The notes: generated by a model from the sequence alone, not told the origin. 64,000 bases of DNA from Pantoea cypripedii (GCF_002095535.1 NZ_MLJI01000001.1:2841832-2905831), one strand, 5' to 3'; positions 11,606-21,201 are shown, counted from the first letter of the stretch. Made by a program: numbers and translations.

Positions 11606-11899
11606 GCGCCCTCCTCACATTGCTTACCACTTATCTTGGTTAATTATTAATATATTATCAATTTTAGTTTTATACCAGTGACGCTAGTCATTATAGGGGG
11701 AATCCTGCTCAGGAATAGCGTTTATCCCCGGCTGACAACGCAATGTGACAGGAGCATGTTGATTGATGGACTGACGATGGCGGGATGCGGAATATGCGGG
11801 TATGGCGTAGACGCATTGATTGAGGTGAGAGTTTCTGCCTGGATATAAATAACCGGCGAGCCATCGTTGCTGACAATATCATGACCTTCTGAATCCGGA

Positions 11900-12307
11900 T
11901 CAATGTGCACTGTCTGGTTCCGGAATGATATACACACTGGTATTTTTATATCCCGCAATATTGCTGCCGCGTTCTATACAACGAACCAGGAGTTTTGTGG
12001 CGGAATTCAGGCGCAATTTGATTTCACGCAAGGCCGACAAACTTCTGCTTCCACATGTATAGAGATCGATGCTGATGTAGTGACTTTTAGGGTAAGTATG
12101 ATAGGAAAGATGAGATTCACTGAGTAAAAACAAACCTGTTACCCCCTCACCTTCCGCAATGAACTTTTGTGAGAGGTAACCAATAACGTTAAGTTCCGTT
12201 ACGCTCAGGATTTCTGAGAAAAACTTTTGCAGCCGCTCTTCATCCTGCAGAAAATTGACATCGTTGATAACAATATCCAGCACGTAATGACAGACCTTAT
12301 CTTCCAT
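11900..12307 (-). CDS. Small (class 1B) S-adenosylmethionine decarboxylase-like proenzyme
   Basis: A 135-aa protein with the hallmarks of the short bacterial/archaeal AdoMet decarboxylase. The segment SESHLSYHTYP contains the self-cleavage Glu64-Ser65 pair, where Ser65 would become the pyruvoyl group. His70 and Cys85 (DLYTCG) follow at +5 and +20, the same spacing as Ser63/His68/Cys83 of the Thermotoga enzyme. The expected activity gives decarboxylated AdoMet for spermidine synthesis. Enterobacteria normally use the unrelated-length SpeD of about 264 aa next to speE. Here there is no speE neighbour and the flanks are AT-rich, so it is probably acquired. The ATG at 12307 is followed by MEDKVCHY. 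Confidence 0.8.
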   Translation of the reverse strand: MEDKVCHYVLDIVINDVNFLQDEERLQKFFSEILSVTELNVIGYLSQKFIAEGEGVTGLFLLSESHLSYHTYPKSHYISIDLYTCGSRSLSALREIKLRLNSATKLLVRCIERGSNIAGYKNTSVYIIPEPDSAH

Positions 12308-12793
12308 AATAAAACTCCATTGACCTTCAACTTTATAAATTAATGAATTTCAAATCATAAAAATTGATAACTGAAAATATACTAACCAATTTAATTAAGT
12401 TAAGATCGCCAAATACTTATATCTGTGATCGGAATCATGAAAAACATTAACTTCACTTGAGAAATGATTTTTATTAACCTTTCAAACCTAAAGTGCCAAC
12501 TTACACTTATAATCATAAGCTGCCCCCACATTATCTGCTCATTTTTTCCTGCTTAAGAAAATACCCGCATCCTATTCTGACGCTGTAATAATAAGACCTT
12601 CCAATGCCAGCTATTATCTTTTTCTCAGGATTAGCGTTTTAACGCCCCAGCTCACCTATGGCGATACCGAGGCTTTGCACACTCAAGATATATCTGAGAT
12701 ACTTATTAATATTGCGTTGATTTTAAACTTATTTAAACAACAGAAAAACAGGCATGCCGCAGTACATTCAGCGGTTAATAGCAGGAGAATGTC
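12308..12793. other. AT-rich 486-bp intergenic region upstream of nfo and the AdoMetDC-like gene
   Basis: Divergent promoter region between the AdoMetDC-like gene (minus) and nfo (plus). It is markedly richer in A+T than the surroundings. I see no gene with a credible start. A frame open from about 12560 to the nfo start lacks any usable start codon. The nfo ribosome binding site (AGGAGAATGTC) lies at its right end. Confidence 0.5.
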
Positions 12794-13639
12794 ATGAAAT
12801 ATATCGGCGCACATGTCAGTGCATCAGGCGGCGTAGACCAGGCAGTGATCCGTGCCCATGAACTGGAAGCCACGGCGTTCGCGCTGTTCACTAAAAATCA
12901 GCGCCAGTGGAAGGCCGCGCCACTCTCAGGTGAAGTGATTGATGCGTTTAAAACCGCCTGCGAAACCTATAAATTTACGCCGGGCCAGATTTTACCGCAC
13001 GACAGCTACCTGATTAATCTCGGCCATCCGGTGATGGAAGCGCTGGAGAAATCCCGCGATGCGTTTATTGATGAAATGCAACGTGCCGAACAGCTCGGGC
13101 TGACGTTGCTGAATTTCCATCCGGGTAGCCATTTACAACAAATTGATGAACAGGCGTGCCTGAAGCGTATCGCAGAATCCATCAATATTGCGCTGGATAA
13201 GACGCACAATGTCACCGCTGTGATCGAAAACACCGCGGGCCAGGGAAGCAACCTCGGTTTTCGCTTCGAACATCTCGCCACCATTATTGAGCATGTGGAA
13301 GATAAATCACGCGTCGGTGTTTGTATTGATACCTGTCATGCCTTTGCCGGGGGTTATGACCTGCGCACAGAAGATGCCTGTGTCGCGACCTTTAATGAAT
13401 TTGAACGCATTGTCGGATTTCAATATCTGCGCGGTATGCATCTGAATGATGCCAAGAGCACGCTTGGCAGCCGTGTTGACCGTCACCATAGCCTCGGCGA
13501 AGGCAATATCGGCAAGACGGTATTTAGCTGGCTGATGAAAGATGCGCGCTTCGAGGGTATTCCTATGATTCTGGAAACCATCAATCCGGATATCTGGAAA
13601 GACGAGATTGCGTGGTTGAAGTCGGAGCAACAGGGATAA
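12794..13639 (+). CDS. nfo: Endonuclease IV
   Basis: A 281-aa apurinic/apyrimidinic endonuclease of the AP2Ec TIM-barrel family. It cuts 5' to abasic sites and removes 3'-blocking groups in base excision repair. The metal ligand segments are in order: LPHDSYL (His69), NFHPGSH (His109), VIENTAG (Glu145), CIDTCHAF and HLNDAK, and near the C-terminus ILETI. The start ATG has AGGAG 6 nt upstream. It is convergent with fruA across a shared bidirectional terminator. In E. coli nfo belongs to the SoxRS regulon; I did not identify a SoxS box here. Confidence 0.96.
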   Translation: MKYIGAHVSASGGVDQAVIRAHELEATAFALFTKNQRQWKAAPLSGEVIDAFKTACETYKFTPGQILPHDSYLINLGHPVMEALEKSRDAFIDEMQRAEQLGLTLLNFHPGSHLQQIDEQACLKRIAESINIALDKTHNVTAVIENTAGQGSNLGFRFEHLATIIEHVEDKSRVGVCIDTCHAFAGGYDLRTEDACVATFNEFERIVGFQYLRGMHLNDAKSTLGSRVDRHHSLGEGNIGKTVFSWLMKDARFEGIPMILETINPDIWKDEIAWLKSEQQG

Positions 13640-13641
13640 AA

Positions 13642-13670
13642 AAAGGGGCGGCCTTGCGGACCGCCCCTTT
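13642..13670. terminator. Bidirectional terminator between nfo and fruA
   Basis: A 10-bp stem AAAGGGGCGG/CCGCCCCTTT with a 9-nt loop lies immediately after the nfo stop. Because the arms end in A and T runs, it works in both directions and ends nfo and the fru operon. Confidence 0.9.
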
Positions 13671-13702
13671 GCTATGCCTGGTGTTGGCGTCGATAAACGT
13701 TA

Positions 13703-15394
13703 TCAGGCGGCTTTAGCCAGCTCTTCTTCCGGACGTTTCAGGATAGCGTAGCCCAGGCCCGCCACCGCCGTACCAATCACGATGGCCATCAGGTAACCAA
13801 GCACCGGCGTAATTGCGCCCGGAATCAGCAGCACGAACAGACCACCGTGCGGTGCCATCAGTTTGGCACCAATCGCCATTGAGATCGCGCCTGTCACCGC
13901 ACCACCGATGATACAGCATGGCAGTACACGCATCGGGTCACGGGCGGCAAACGGAATCGCACCTTCAGAAATGAAGCACAGGCCCAGCACCAGCGCTGCC
14001 TTACCACCTTCCTGCTGACCTTTGTTGAACTTACGACGAGCCACGATAGTCGCCAGGCCCATGGCGAGCGGCGGAACCATACCGGCGGCCATAATAGCAG
14101 CCATCGGCGCGTAGGTCTGCGAACTCAACAGGCCAACACCAAACGCATAAGCCACTTTGTTCACCGGACCGCCCATATCGGTACACATCATGCCACCGAG
14201 GATAGCACCCAGCAGAACCGCGTTAGCCGTACCCATGTTTGCCAGCCAGTGAGTCAGGCCGCTCATGATGCCCGCCACCGGTTTACCCACCACATAAATC
14301 ATCAGCAGGCCGGTAATCAGGCTGGCAACCAGCGGAATGATCAGTATCGGCTTCAATGCCTCCATACTCTGCGGCAGCTTCACTTTGCTGCTGAGCATCT
14401 TCGCGGCGTAACCGGCAATGAAACCAGCGATAATCCCGCCAAGGAAACCGGCGTTAATACTGGTCGCGATCATGCCGCCAATCAGGCCAGGGGTCAGACC
14501 GGGACGGTCTGCAATGGAGAAGGCGATAAAACCCGCCAGCACCGGCACCATCAGGGCGAACGCGCTGCCGCCACCAATCTGCATCAATGCTGCCGCCAGG
14601 GTACCCGGCTCTTTAAACGCGGTGATACCAAACGCAAACGACAGTGCGATGCTCAGACCACCCGCTACCACCATCGGCAGCATGTAAGACACACCGGTCA
14701 GCAGGTGACGATACGCACCCGCTTTCTCTTGTTTGTCTTCCTGACCACCTGAAGCGCGCGCGCCACTCGGCTGGTAAGGTTTGGCTTCAGTCTGCGCTTT
14801 ATCCAGCTCCTGGGCGGTTTTCTTCAGCGCCAGGCTGGTTGAAGTGCGATACATCGGCTTACCGGCGAATTTCGCCAGATCCACATCGATATCTGCCGCC
14901 ACCACCACCAGATCAGCCGCCGCCACTTCTTCCGGGGTGATGGCGTTGCCAGCACCCACTGAGCCGCGGGTTTCCACTTTCACCCACCAGCCACGTTTTT
15001 TGGCTTCGGCTTCAATCGCTTCAGCGGCCATAAAGGTATGGGCAACGCCGGTCGGGCAGGCTGTCACCGCCACGATGCGTTTCTGACCGCTGCTCTGCGC
15101 CGCAGCCGGTGCGGCAACGGCTACGTTCTGCACCGGCTGAGCATTGGCTTTTGCCTGGTTGATCGTTGCCAGGGGATCGCGCAGCAGCTGCTGCACATCG
15201 ACCAGCGCCAGTGATTTTCCTGCCAGCTGCGCATCGTTTGGTGCGTTGTGACCTGCCACCAGCACCAGATCGGCGTCAGCGGCGTTTTCGGTAAGGGTAA
15301 GACCAGCCTGCGCCGCGACAGCACGCAGACTTTCCATCGCTAAATGTCCTGAGGCGAGGCCCAGGGAAGAATCTTTAATCAGCAGCGTTTTCAT
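13703..15394 (-). CDS. fruA: PTS fructose-specific EIIB'BC component
   Basis: A 563-aa fructose permease of the phosphotransferase system, the same length as E. coli FruA. It has a degenerate EIIB' domain (about 1-95), a functional EIIB domain with the phosphorylatable cysteine in VTACPTGVAHT (Cys113), and an EIIC membrane domain (about 225-555). It imports fructose as fructose 1-phosphate. The ATG at 15394, with AGGAG 8 nt upstream, is the true start; 14 upstream codons overlap the 3' end of fruK. It is the last gene of fruBKA (17-nt gap after fruK) and ends at the shared terminator with nfo. Confidence 0.97.
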   Translation of the reverse strand: MKTLLIKDSSLGLASGHLAMESLRAVAAQAGLTLTENAADADLVLVAGHNAPNDAQLAGKSLALVDVQQLLRDPLATINQAKANAQPVQNVAVAAPAAAQSSGQKRIVAVTACPTGVAHTFMAAEAIEAEAKKRGWWVKVETRGSVGAGNAITPEEVAAADLVVVAADIDVDLAKFAGKPMYRTSTSLALKKTAQELDKAQTEAKPYQPSGARASGGQEDKQEKAGAYRHLLTGVSYMLPMVVAGGLSIALSFAFGITAFKEPGTLAAALMQIGGGSAFALMVPVLAGFIAFSIADRPGLTPGLIGGMIATSINAGFLGGIIAGFIAGYAAKMLSSKVKLPQSMEALKPILIIPLVASLITGLLMIYVVGKPVAGIMSGLTHWLANMGTANAVLLGAILGGMMCTDMGGPVNKVAYAFGVGLLSSQTYAPMAAIMAAGMVPPLAMGLATIVARRKFNKGQQEGGKAALVLGLCFISEGAIPFAARDPMRVLPCCIIGGAVTGAISMAIGAKLMAPHGGLFVLLIPGAITPVLGYLMAIVIGTAVAGLGYAILKRPEEELAKAA

Positions 15395-15410
15395 TATACC
15401 TCTCCTGCTG

Positions 15411-16349
15411 TTAGTTAACGGGTTGTAAGTCAACACGCGCCATCATCGCGGCCAACTGGGTACGATCGGTAACCCCTACGTTGCTCTGGCTGACGGCCAT
15501 TGCCGCCACCGCCGTTGCAAGGCGCAGGGTATGTTCACTGGACTCACGCATCAGCAGGCCATAAATCAACCCGCCAACCATGGAATCCCCGGCACCTACG
15601 GTGCTGACCACTTCACACGCAGGTGGTTTGGCAATCCATTCGCCTGAAGCATTCACCCACAGCGCCCCTTCTGCTCCGAGTGAAATCACTACATGGGCTA
15701 TGCCCTGTTCGCGCAGTTGATGCGCGGCGTCAATCACATCCTTCAGCGTCGGCAGCTTGCGCCCGGCCCAGATTTCCAGCTCGCGACGGTTGGGTTTCAC
15801 CAACCATGGCGCGGCTTTCAGGCCCGCGACCAGCGCCTCACGGCTGCTGTCGAAAATAATGCAGGGGCACTGGCTACGCAGATCGCTCATCCATTTTGTG
15901 AACGCTTCCGGTGCCACACCCGCAGGCAGGCTGCCGCTGACACATACCATGTCGAACTGACCCAGCCAGGTCAGAGAATCGGCGGTGAAGCGATCCCAGT
16001 CCTGGGCGGTGACGTCAAAACCCGAGAAATTCAGGTCGGTCACTTCGCCGTCTTTTTCCGTCAGTTTGACGTTAATACGGGTACGGCCCTGCACCACCTG
16101 AAAACGGTTGGCGATGCCGAGTTCGCTGAACAGTTGCTGGAAACCATCCTGGTTCTCTTTACCCAGGAAACCGCCCACGGTGACATCAATACCTAAGTCC
16201 TTCAGTACTTTAGCGACATTGATGCCCTTACCTGCGGCATGCAAACCCGTGGTTTTTACCAGGTTCACTTCCCCACGTTCGATCTCCGGCGTAAAGCCAA
16301 CCAGATCGTACGCCGGGTTCAGAGTGATGGTGGCTACGCGACGACTCAT
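15411..16349 (-). CDS. fruK: 1-phosphofructokinase
   Basis: A 312-aa PfkB-family sugar kinase that phosphorylates fructose 1-phosphate to fructose 1,6-bisphosphate. The N-terminal substrate segment [10 protein letters not shown] and the C-terminal catalytic/anion-hole motif GAGDSMVGG are intact. Its start overlaps the fruB stop by 4 nt, and fruA follows 16 nt after its stop, giving the classic fruBKA operon under Cra control. Confidence 0.96.
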   Translation of the reverse strand: MSRRVATITLNPAYDLVGFTPEIERGEVNLVKTTGLHAAGKGINVAKVLKDLGIDVTVGGFLGKENQDGFQQLFSELGIANRFQVVQGRTRINVKLTEKDGEVTDLNFSGFDVTAQDWDRFTADSLTWLGQFDMVCVSGSLPAGVAPEAFTKWMSDLRSQCPCIIFDSSREALVAGLKAAPWLVKPNRRELEIWAGRKLPTLKDVIDAAHQLREQGIAHVVISLGAEGALWVNASGEWIAKPPACEVVSTVGAGDSMVGGLIYGLLMRESSEHTLRLATAVAAMAVSQSNVGVTDRTQLAAMMARVDLQPVN

Positions 16350-17476
16350 GCTACCCCCTCGCCCAGGCCGCTATTAATGGCCTCTTCAATGGCACTCAGT
16401 GCCTGTTGTGCATCTTCGCCGCTGGCAGTAAAGCGCAGGCGGTGACCTTTTTTGACGCCAAGCGCCACCACTTTCATCAGGCTGCGCCCATTGGCGGGTT
16501 TACCGCTGCCATCGAGGTTAGTGACGGTGATATCGCTGTTGAACTGCTTGATGACGCTGACCAGCGCCGTGCCCGGACGAGCATGCAGGCCATGTTCATT
16601 ACGAATGGTGAACTCTGCGGTCAGTACATCAGCCTGCTCATCCACTTCACTGGTCAGCAACGCCAGAATCCCGGCAGCATCCGCTTTCAGCAAACGTTCA
16701 ACTTTGTTGGCGTGCAGCAGGCTGCTGAGATAACCCAGCACTTCCAGCGGACGATTGTCGCTGGCAGCAACCGTTATCAGCAGCGCGACGCTGGCACCGG
16801 CATGGTCAAATGGCGTGGCTGCACGGCTGACTGCGACGCCACTGTTCAGGTTGCCGACCGGGCTGTCGCTCAGCCAGACACCCTGCCCCAGGCTCAGTGG
16901 TGCGTTAGACACGACGTTAGCCACGAAACTGGCATCGACGGCACCAGCTGCCTGCAGGCGACCGGCATTCAGTGCCTGCAGCGTCATCAGATCGCTGGCG
17001 GCCACATCAATGGCGATCAGTGAGGTATCAAACTGGAACTCCGCCGCCTGTTTCTCACCCATCAGCAACGCGCGCAGATCTTCCGCCGAGGCAGTTTTCA
17101 GTTGTTCAGCAATGCTGTCGTCGCTGAGCACATGGGTCAGCTGGCGCAACAGCGCGAGATGTTCGTCGGATTTTGCAGCGATACCGATCGCGACATAGGC
17201 CGTCTGCCCGTCGCCCCATGCCACACCCTGCGGAAACTGGAAAACCTGCACGCCAGTTTTCAGCACTAAATCACGGGTATCCGTGGTGCCGTGTGGGATG
17301 GCGATGCCGTTACCCAGGAAAGTGGTGGTTTGCTGTTCGCGTGCCAGCATGCCGTTAACGTAGCCTTCAGCTACATTGCCCGCAGCGGTTAATGCCGCCG
17401 CAACCTGACGAATGGCCTCTTCTTTATTCTGTGCACTGGCACCGGTATGAATGGCCTGAACTTCGAGCTGGAACAT
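16346..17476 (-). CDS. fruB: PTS diphosphoryl transfer protein FPr (EIIA-Fru/HPr fusion)
   Basis: A 376-aa fusion protein that carries phosphate from EI to FruA. The N-terminal EIIA domain (about 1-145) has its active His62 in [10 protein letters not shown]; a central linker domain follows; the C-terminal HPr domain has its His at about 298 in EHGLHARPG, with the regulatory-site segment GRSLMKVV. The start has GAGGAG 5-6 nt upstream. First gene of fruBKA. Two Cra operators lie upstream (17498-17509 and 17565-17576), so Cra repression relieved by fructose 1-phosphate is expected. Confidence 0.97.
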   Translation of the reverse strand: MFQLEVQAIHTGASAQNKEEAIRQVAAALTAAGNVAEGYVNGMLAREQQTTTFLGNGIAIPHGTTDTRDLVLKTGVQVFQFPQGVAWGDGQTAYVAIGIAAKSDEHLALLRQLTHVLSDDSIAEQLKTASAEDLRALLMGEKQAAEFQFDTSLIAIDVAASDLMTLQALNAGRLQAAGAVDASFVANVVSNAPLSLGQGVWLSDSPVGNLNSGVAVSRAATPFDHAGASVALLITVAASDNRPLEVLGYLSSLLHANKVERLLKADAAGILALLTSEVDEQADVLTAEFTIRNEHGLHARPGTALVSVIKQFNSDITVTNLDGSGKPANGRSLMKVVALGVKKGHRLRFTASGEDAQQALSAIEEAINSGLGEGVA

Positions 17477-17497
17477 ATTTCTCCTCGCTTGCTGAAT

Positions 17498-17509
17498 TGA
17501 ATCGTTTCA
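17498..17509. promoter_or_regulatory. Cra (FruR) operator, promoter-proximal
   Basis: TGAATCGTTTCA fits the Cra consensus TGAAWCGWTTCA and lies 22 bp upstream of fruB. The flanking GC/C bases extend it to GCTGAAACGATTCAA on the minus strand. It is one of two sites, as in E. coli fruB. Confidence 0.88.
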
Positions 17510-17564
17510 GCTTGATGGCGAAAAAATACGCTGTACGACATCGGCTTAGCCGGGACGACAACGC

Positions 17565-17576
17565 TGAAACGTTTCA
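17565..17576. promoter_or_regulatory. Cra (FruR) operator, distal
   Basis: TGAAACGTTTCA is a perfect palindrome matching the Cra consensus, centred 67 bp upstream of the proximal site. The paired arrangement matches the two-operator fru promoter of E. coli. Confidence 0.88.
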
Positions 17577-17754
17577 GGGAATATGGTACAGCTGTGCCAG
17601 GCAGGCAAGAAAATGCGTAAATGACGTAGCAGATTTTTGAAGCGACGCACACTTCAGAGGTGATTTAGGATTTTAGCCAGAGACAGCGCTGACGTTTTTG
17701 CTGTAACGCCAGCGTCATTTAAGGCAAATACTTCAGCAAAGTGTCAGCAACGAT

Positions 17755-18009
17755 TCAGGGAGCGGTATCGGCTTCTAATTTAAGCAGAAAAGTCATGGCA
17801 TCAGCACGGCTGTTGCCGCACATTTCAGCACTGGGCTGCAGGCCGCCACACACCGCCGGGCGCAACGGCGAACCGAATATTTTACAACGCAGCTGCGCAT
17901 CAAGCTGAATGCAAGGGGTATTCGCCGGTTTGCCGTTGGGCATACCTGGAATCGGGGAAGAGATGGAAGCAGCAATGCAGCAAGCACCGCAATGGTCACG
18001 ACACAACAT
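17755..18009 (-). CDS. yeiW: YeiW, YkgJ-family cysteine cluster protein (UPF0153)
   Basis: An 84-aa protein with the conserved pattern CGACCIAAS near the N-terminus, then [20 protein letters not shown] and a final Cys in AEMCGN. This cysteine cluster is thought to bind zinc or an iron-sulfur centre; the function is unknown. I chose the ATG at 18009 with AGGAG 7 nt upstream rather than a GTG at 18024; this gives the E. coli length (84 aa). It lies between fruB and yeiP as in E. coli, but setB, which sits next to fruB there, is missing. Confidence 0.88.
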   Translation of the reverse strand: MLCRDHCGACCIAASISSPIPGMPNGKPANTPCIQLDAQLRCKIFGSPLRPAVCGGLQPSAEMCGNSRADAMTFLLKLEADTAP

Positions 18010-18279
18010 CACGCGCTCCTGCACGGGGATTTCGCCGCGACAATAGCAAGCCGCCTCCGCGAATGCTATCCCGTTTTCCCTAAATAGTTCAGATTGCAGG
18101 AAGGCGGCAAGTGCGTGAGTCCAGGGAGCTTACTCAGGTAAGTGACCTGGATGAATGTACGCCGCCAACGCACCTGTAACCTGAAATATGACGGGAAAAT
18201 TTGCGCTGGCCCGCTTGCCTGTTTCCCCCGTCGCGAGTAACTTGGCGCGATCTATTTCTACTTCGCGAGTTACACGACG

Positions 18280-18852
18280 ATGCCAAAGGCAAACGAGATT
18301 AAAAAAGGAATGGCGCTCACCTGGAACGGCAAACTGCTGCTGGTGAAAGATATCGACATTCAAAGCCCCAGCGCACGCGGTGCGGCTACCCTGTATAAGA
18401 TGCGTTTCACTGACGTGCGTACTGGCATGAAAGTCGAAGAGCGCTTTAAAGGCGATGACATTCTGGAAGCCATCACCCTGACCCGTCGCTTCGTCTCCTT
18501 CTCTTATATAGATGGCGATGAGTACGTGTTTATGGATGATGAAGATTTCACTCCCTACACCTTCAAAAAAGATCAGATTGAAGAAGAGTTGCTGTTTATT
18601 CCTGAAGGCGGCATGCCGGGCATGCAGGTCCTGACGATGGATGGCCAGCTGCTGGCACTGGAACTGCCGCAAACCGTTGACCTGGAGATTGTGGATACTT
18701 CACCTGGCATCAAAGGGGCTTCCGCCAGTGCGCGCACGAAACCTGCTGGCATGAGCACCGGTCTGGTTATCCAGGTGCCGGAATATCTCAGCAACGGCGA
18801 CCGTATTCGTATTCATATCGCCGAACGTCGCTATATGGGACGCTCTGACTAA
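18280..18852 (+). CDS. efpL: Elongation factor P-like protein EfpL (YeiP)
   Basis: A 190-aa paralog of EF-P with three OB-like beta-barrel domains (about 1-65, 66-130, 131-190). It relieves ribosome stalling at polyproline and some other difficult motifs. The tip of the first-domain loop reads SPSARGA, with Arg33 where EF-P carries its modified lysine, which is the mark of the EfpL subfamily. No purine-rich Shine-Dalgarno site is obvious before the ATG. It lies directly upstream of yeiR as in E. coli; a nested inverted repeat separates them. Confidence 0.94.
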   Translation: MPKANEIKKGMALTWNGKLLLVKDIDIQSPSARGAATLYKMRFTDVRTGMKVEERFKGDDILEAITLTRRFVSFSYIDGDEYVFMDDEDFTPYTFKKDQIEEELLFIPEGGMPGMQVLTMDGQLLALELPQTVDLEIVDTSPGIKGASASARTKPAGMSTGLVIQVPEYLSNGDRIRIHIAERRYMGRSD

Positions 18853-18865
18853 GTAAACCGCTCTG

Positions 18866-18915
18866 TCCGGCGCGCAGCAAATGTTATAGTATAACAATCT
18901 GTTGTGCGCGCCGGA
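18866..18915. promoter_or_regulatory. Zur-type operator nested in a GC-rich inverted repeat, upstream of yeiR
   Basis: TGTTATA-G-TATAACA (18882-18896) is a perfect 7-1-7 palindrome that matches the core of the enterobacterial Zur box. It is flanked by an 11-bp perfect inverted repeat, TCCGGCGCGCA (18866-18876) and its complement (18905-18915). The position, 66 bp before the yeiR start, suggests zinc-dependent repression of yeiR. The outer arms may additionally act as a terminator for efpL. Confidence 0.75.
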
Positions 18916-18961
18916 CCCGGCATTTCCTGCGCGCGTTGTTCTCGTTTACTGAGGCATGATT

Positions 18962-19936
18962 GTGACGCACGTAAATGTTATTACCGGATTTCTCGGTAGC
19001 GGTAAAACCACCGCTCTGCTGCATCTGTTAGCCAGTAAGCCTGCCGATGAAAACTGGGCGGTACTGGTCAATGAGTTTGGCGAAATTGGCATTGATGGCG
19101 CATTGCTCGCCGATCGGGGTGCCACGCTGAAAGAGATCCCTGGTGGCTGTATGTGCTGCGTTAATGGCCTGCCGTTGCAGGTGGGTCTGAATATGCTGCT
19201 GAAGCAAACCAAACCCGATCGCCTGCTGATTGAACCCACCGGCCTTGGACATCCCAAACAGTTACTGAATATGCTGCGTGCTGCGGTGTATCAGCCGTGG
19301 CTACAGGTTGATGCCACGCTGACATTACTCGATCCCCGCCATCTGGCTGACCCGCGCATTGTGCAGAATGAAAATTTCCAGGATCAGCTCACCGCCGCCG
19401 ATATCGTCATTGCCACCAAAAGCGATCGCTGGAGTGACGAGGATCGTCAGTTGCTCACGGACTGGCGTCAGCAGCAACTCGGTGATCGTCAGTGGGTGGA
19501 AGCGGCCTGGGGAGCGATCGATCCCGCCCTGCTCAGCCAGCGGGGATTAGCCGATCGTGCGGTTCCGGATGCGTTGCATCATCACGCTGAATCACGTCCG
19601 CAAGGGCTGGCGGCACTCAAACTTGACGGCCAGGCACGCTGGCGGCGAGCGCTCAATGAAGGCCAGGGTTATGCCGCCTGTGGCTGGATTTTTGATGGTG
19701 ATACGGTTTTTGATACCATCAAAATCCTTGAGTGGGCGCGGCTTGCGCCGGTAGACCGGGTAAAAGGGGTGCTACGCACGACGGAAGGTTTAGTCACCAT
19801 TAATCGTCAGGGCGAGGACTTGTTTATCGAGACGCGCCCGACGACGCCACCCGACAGCCGTATTGAATTGATCCACCATCAACCCGCGGACTGGAACCTG
19901 TTACAGACCGGGCTGTTGAAGATTCGTTTAAAATAG
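18962..19936 (+). CDS. yeiR: YeiR, COG0523 zinc-binding GTPase
   Basis: A 324-aa G3E-family GTPase. It has a P-loop GFLGSGKTT (residues 8-16), the metal-binding GGCMCC motif, a guanine-specificity TKSD segment and a C-terminal COG0523 domain. Family members act as metal chaperones or in zinc homeostasis; E. coli YeiR binds zinc and hydrolyses GTP. The GTG at 18962 is preferred over the ATG at 18956, because GAGG lies 7 nt before it and the N-terminus then aligns with E. coli (THVNVITGF against TRTNLITGF). A Zur-type palindrome lies upstream. lpxT follows closely. Confidence 0.92.
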   Translation: MTHVNVITGFLGSGKTTALLHLLASKPADENWAVLVNEFGEIGIDGALLADRGATLKEIPGGCMCCVNGLPLQVGLNMLLKQTKPDRLLIEPTGLGHPKQLLNMLRAAVYQPWLQVDATLTLLDPRHLADPRIVQNENFQDQLTAADIVIATKSDRWSDEDRQLLTDWRQQQLGDRQWVEAAWGAIDPALLSQRGLADRAVPDALHHHAESRPQGLAALKLDGQARWRRALNEGQGYAACGWIFDGDTVFDTIKILEWARLAPVDRVKGVLRTTEGLVTINRQGEDLFIETRPTTPPDSRIELIHHQPADWNLLQTGLLKIRLK

Positions 19937-19978
19937 ATGCGGTACGTTTTGCCGTTATTTTCTTTTTTGAGTTGGACT

Positions 19979-20686
19979 ATGCGCGCTTCACGTTTATTCA
20001 CCATCCTGCTCCTCAATGTGCTGGGTGTGGTGATTTTCTTTTCCTGGTATCTGCCGCCTGAGCACGGTTTCTGGTTTGGTCTCGACAAAGCCATTTTCTT
20101 CGGTTTCAACGATCAGATGGTCGTGCATCACGGTTTTGCCGTGCTGGTGGCTATCACTAATTTCCGTGGTTTTGACCTGGTTTCACTGCTGGCAATGGGT
20201 TCACTTTATATGTGGTTCTGGCGGCGCGAAACGCCACAAGGCCGTCGCCGTATGCTGGCGATTGGCATTACCATGCTGCTGACCGCCGTCATTCTCAACC
20301 AACTGGGGCATTTAATCCCGGTGCAGCACGCCAGCCCGACGCTGTTTTTTGCACACGTTCATCGCGTGAGTGAACTCACCGGTATTCCGGCGAAAGATGC
20401 CTCAAGCGACAGCTTCCCAGGTGACCACGGCATGATGCTGATGATCTTCGCCTGCTTTATGTGGCGCTATTTCGGTTGCCGCGCTTTCCTGATGGGTTTA
20501 CTGATTGTGGTGGTATTTGGCCTGCCTCGCGTGATGGCGGGTGCACACTGGTTTACTGATATCGCCGTGGGTTCGCTGTCGGTGGTGTTGGTGGGCCTGA
20601 GCTGGTGGTTATTAACGCCAGCAAGTGACAAATTAGTTAACTGGCTGTATCGCTCTTTACCGGGCAAACATAAGCCGCAGGCATAA
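19979..20686 (+). CDS. lpxT: Lipid A 1-diphosphate synthase (Kdo2-lipid A phosphotransferase)
   Basis: A 235-aa inner-membrane PAP2-family enzyme that transfers phosphate from undecaprenyl diphosphate to the 1-position of lipid A on the periplasmic side. The phosphatase signature is clear (KDASSDSFPGDHG, then PRVMAGAHWFTDI). About six membrane helices are visible. The start at 19979 matches the E. coli N-terminus; an in-frame ATG at 19937, just after the yeiR stop, would add 14 residues and cannot be excluded. An inverted repeat follows. Confidence 0.9.
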   Translation: MRASRLFTILLLNVLGVVIFFSWYLPPEHGFWFGLDKAIFFGFNDQMVVHHGFAVLVAITNFRGFDLVSLLAMGSLYMWFWRRETPQGRRRMLAIGITMLLTAVILNQLGHLIPVQHASPTLFFAHVHRVSELTGIPAKDASSDSFPGDHGMMLMIFACFMWRYFGCRAFLMGLLIVVVFGLPRVMAGAHWFTDIAVGSLSVVLVGLSWWLLTPASDKLVNWLYRSLPGKHKPQA

Positions 20687-20692
20687 TTGTTT

Positions 20693-20733
20693 AGCGCGAG
20701 TGATCAAAGCGTAAAATAGCGATCGCTCGCGCT
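20693..20733 (+). terminator. Long inverted repeat after lpxT
   Basis: AGCGCGAGTGATC (20693-20705) pairs with GATCGCTCGCGCT (20721-20733) over 13 bp with one G-U pair and a 15-nt loop, beginning 7 bp after the lpxT stop. There is no T-run, so it may be a 3' stabilising hairpin or a Rho-dependent end rather than a classical terminator. Confidence 0.5.
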
Positions 20734-21201
20734 TAATGAAACCGAAAATAGATTATTAGCCTGCTAATGAGTTTTTATAAAAAGAAAAGATTATGATGGA
20801 ATCTGCCGCACAATAGCCTTTTTCCTAAGCTGTCCAGTCAGAACCCTCTTAAAATCGGCCTTAACGCCAGAATTAGCCCCTGATCCCACCGCTATTTCCC
20901 TGTTTAAACGCTGCCAGTTGTCGATAAAGTAGCCATTGTGTTACGGATTGATTTCACATCGAAAAAACCTATAAAAATTTATATAAAAGCACTCGCCACG
21001 GGGTCTGTAATCGGTTAACCTCAAACGCAATTAGTAGGTGAACAGCATAAAATGTGGTTCCGAAGGCAGCAAAAATGTGTTCTTAAACACATTTTAGTAA
21101 TTAAGGAATTGTCTTAGCTGGTCGCTCTTATTAATCTCGACTCGTTTTGTCATCTGGCTGGCGACATTTTGTCGTAAGGATTTCGAAGGAAAACACCCAT
21201 A
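20734..21201 (+). other. Long non-coding region upstream of mepS, with a perfect hairpin
   Basis: A 468-bp AT-rich region without a credible gene. A hairpin at 21072-21095 has a perfect 10-bp stem (AAAATGTGTT/AACACATTTT) and CTTA loop, about 105 bp before the mepS start. A TATAAA-rich segment near 20970-20985 could hold a promoter. This would give mepS a leader of about 200 nt. No known riboswitch class is recognisable. Confidence 0.45.

Noticed and set aside
11722..11958. 78-codon frame overlapping the 3' end of the AdoMetDC-like gene on the same strand
   Set aside because: It starts inside the upstream gene, has no ribosome binding site and no family resemblance. A remnant of a longer gene is possible but cannot be supported.
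12560..12796. Long open frame running into the nfo start
   Set aside because: There is no ATG, GTG or TTG start with a ribosome binding site in AT-rich sequence; probably chance.
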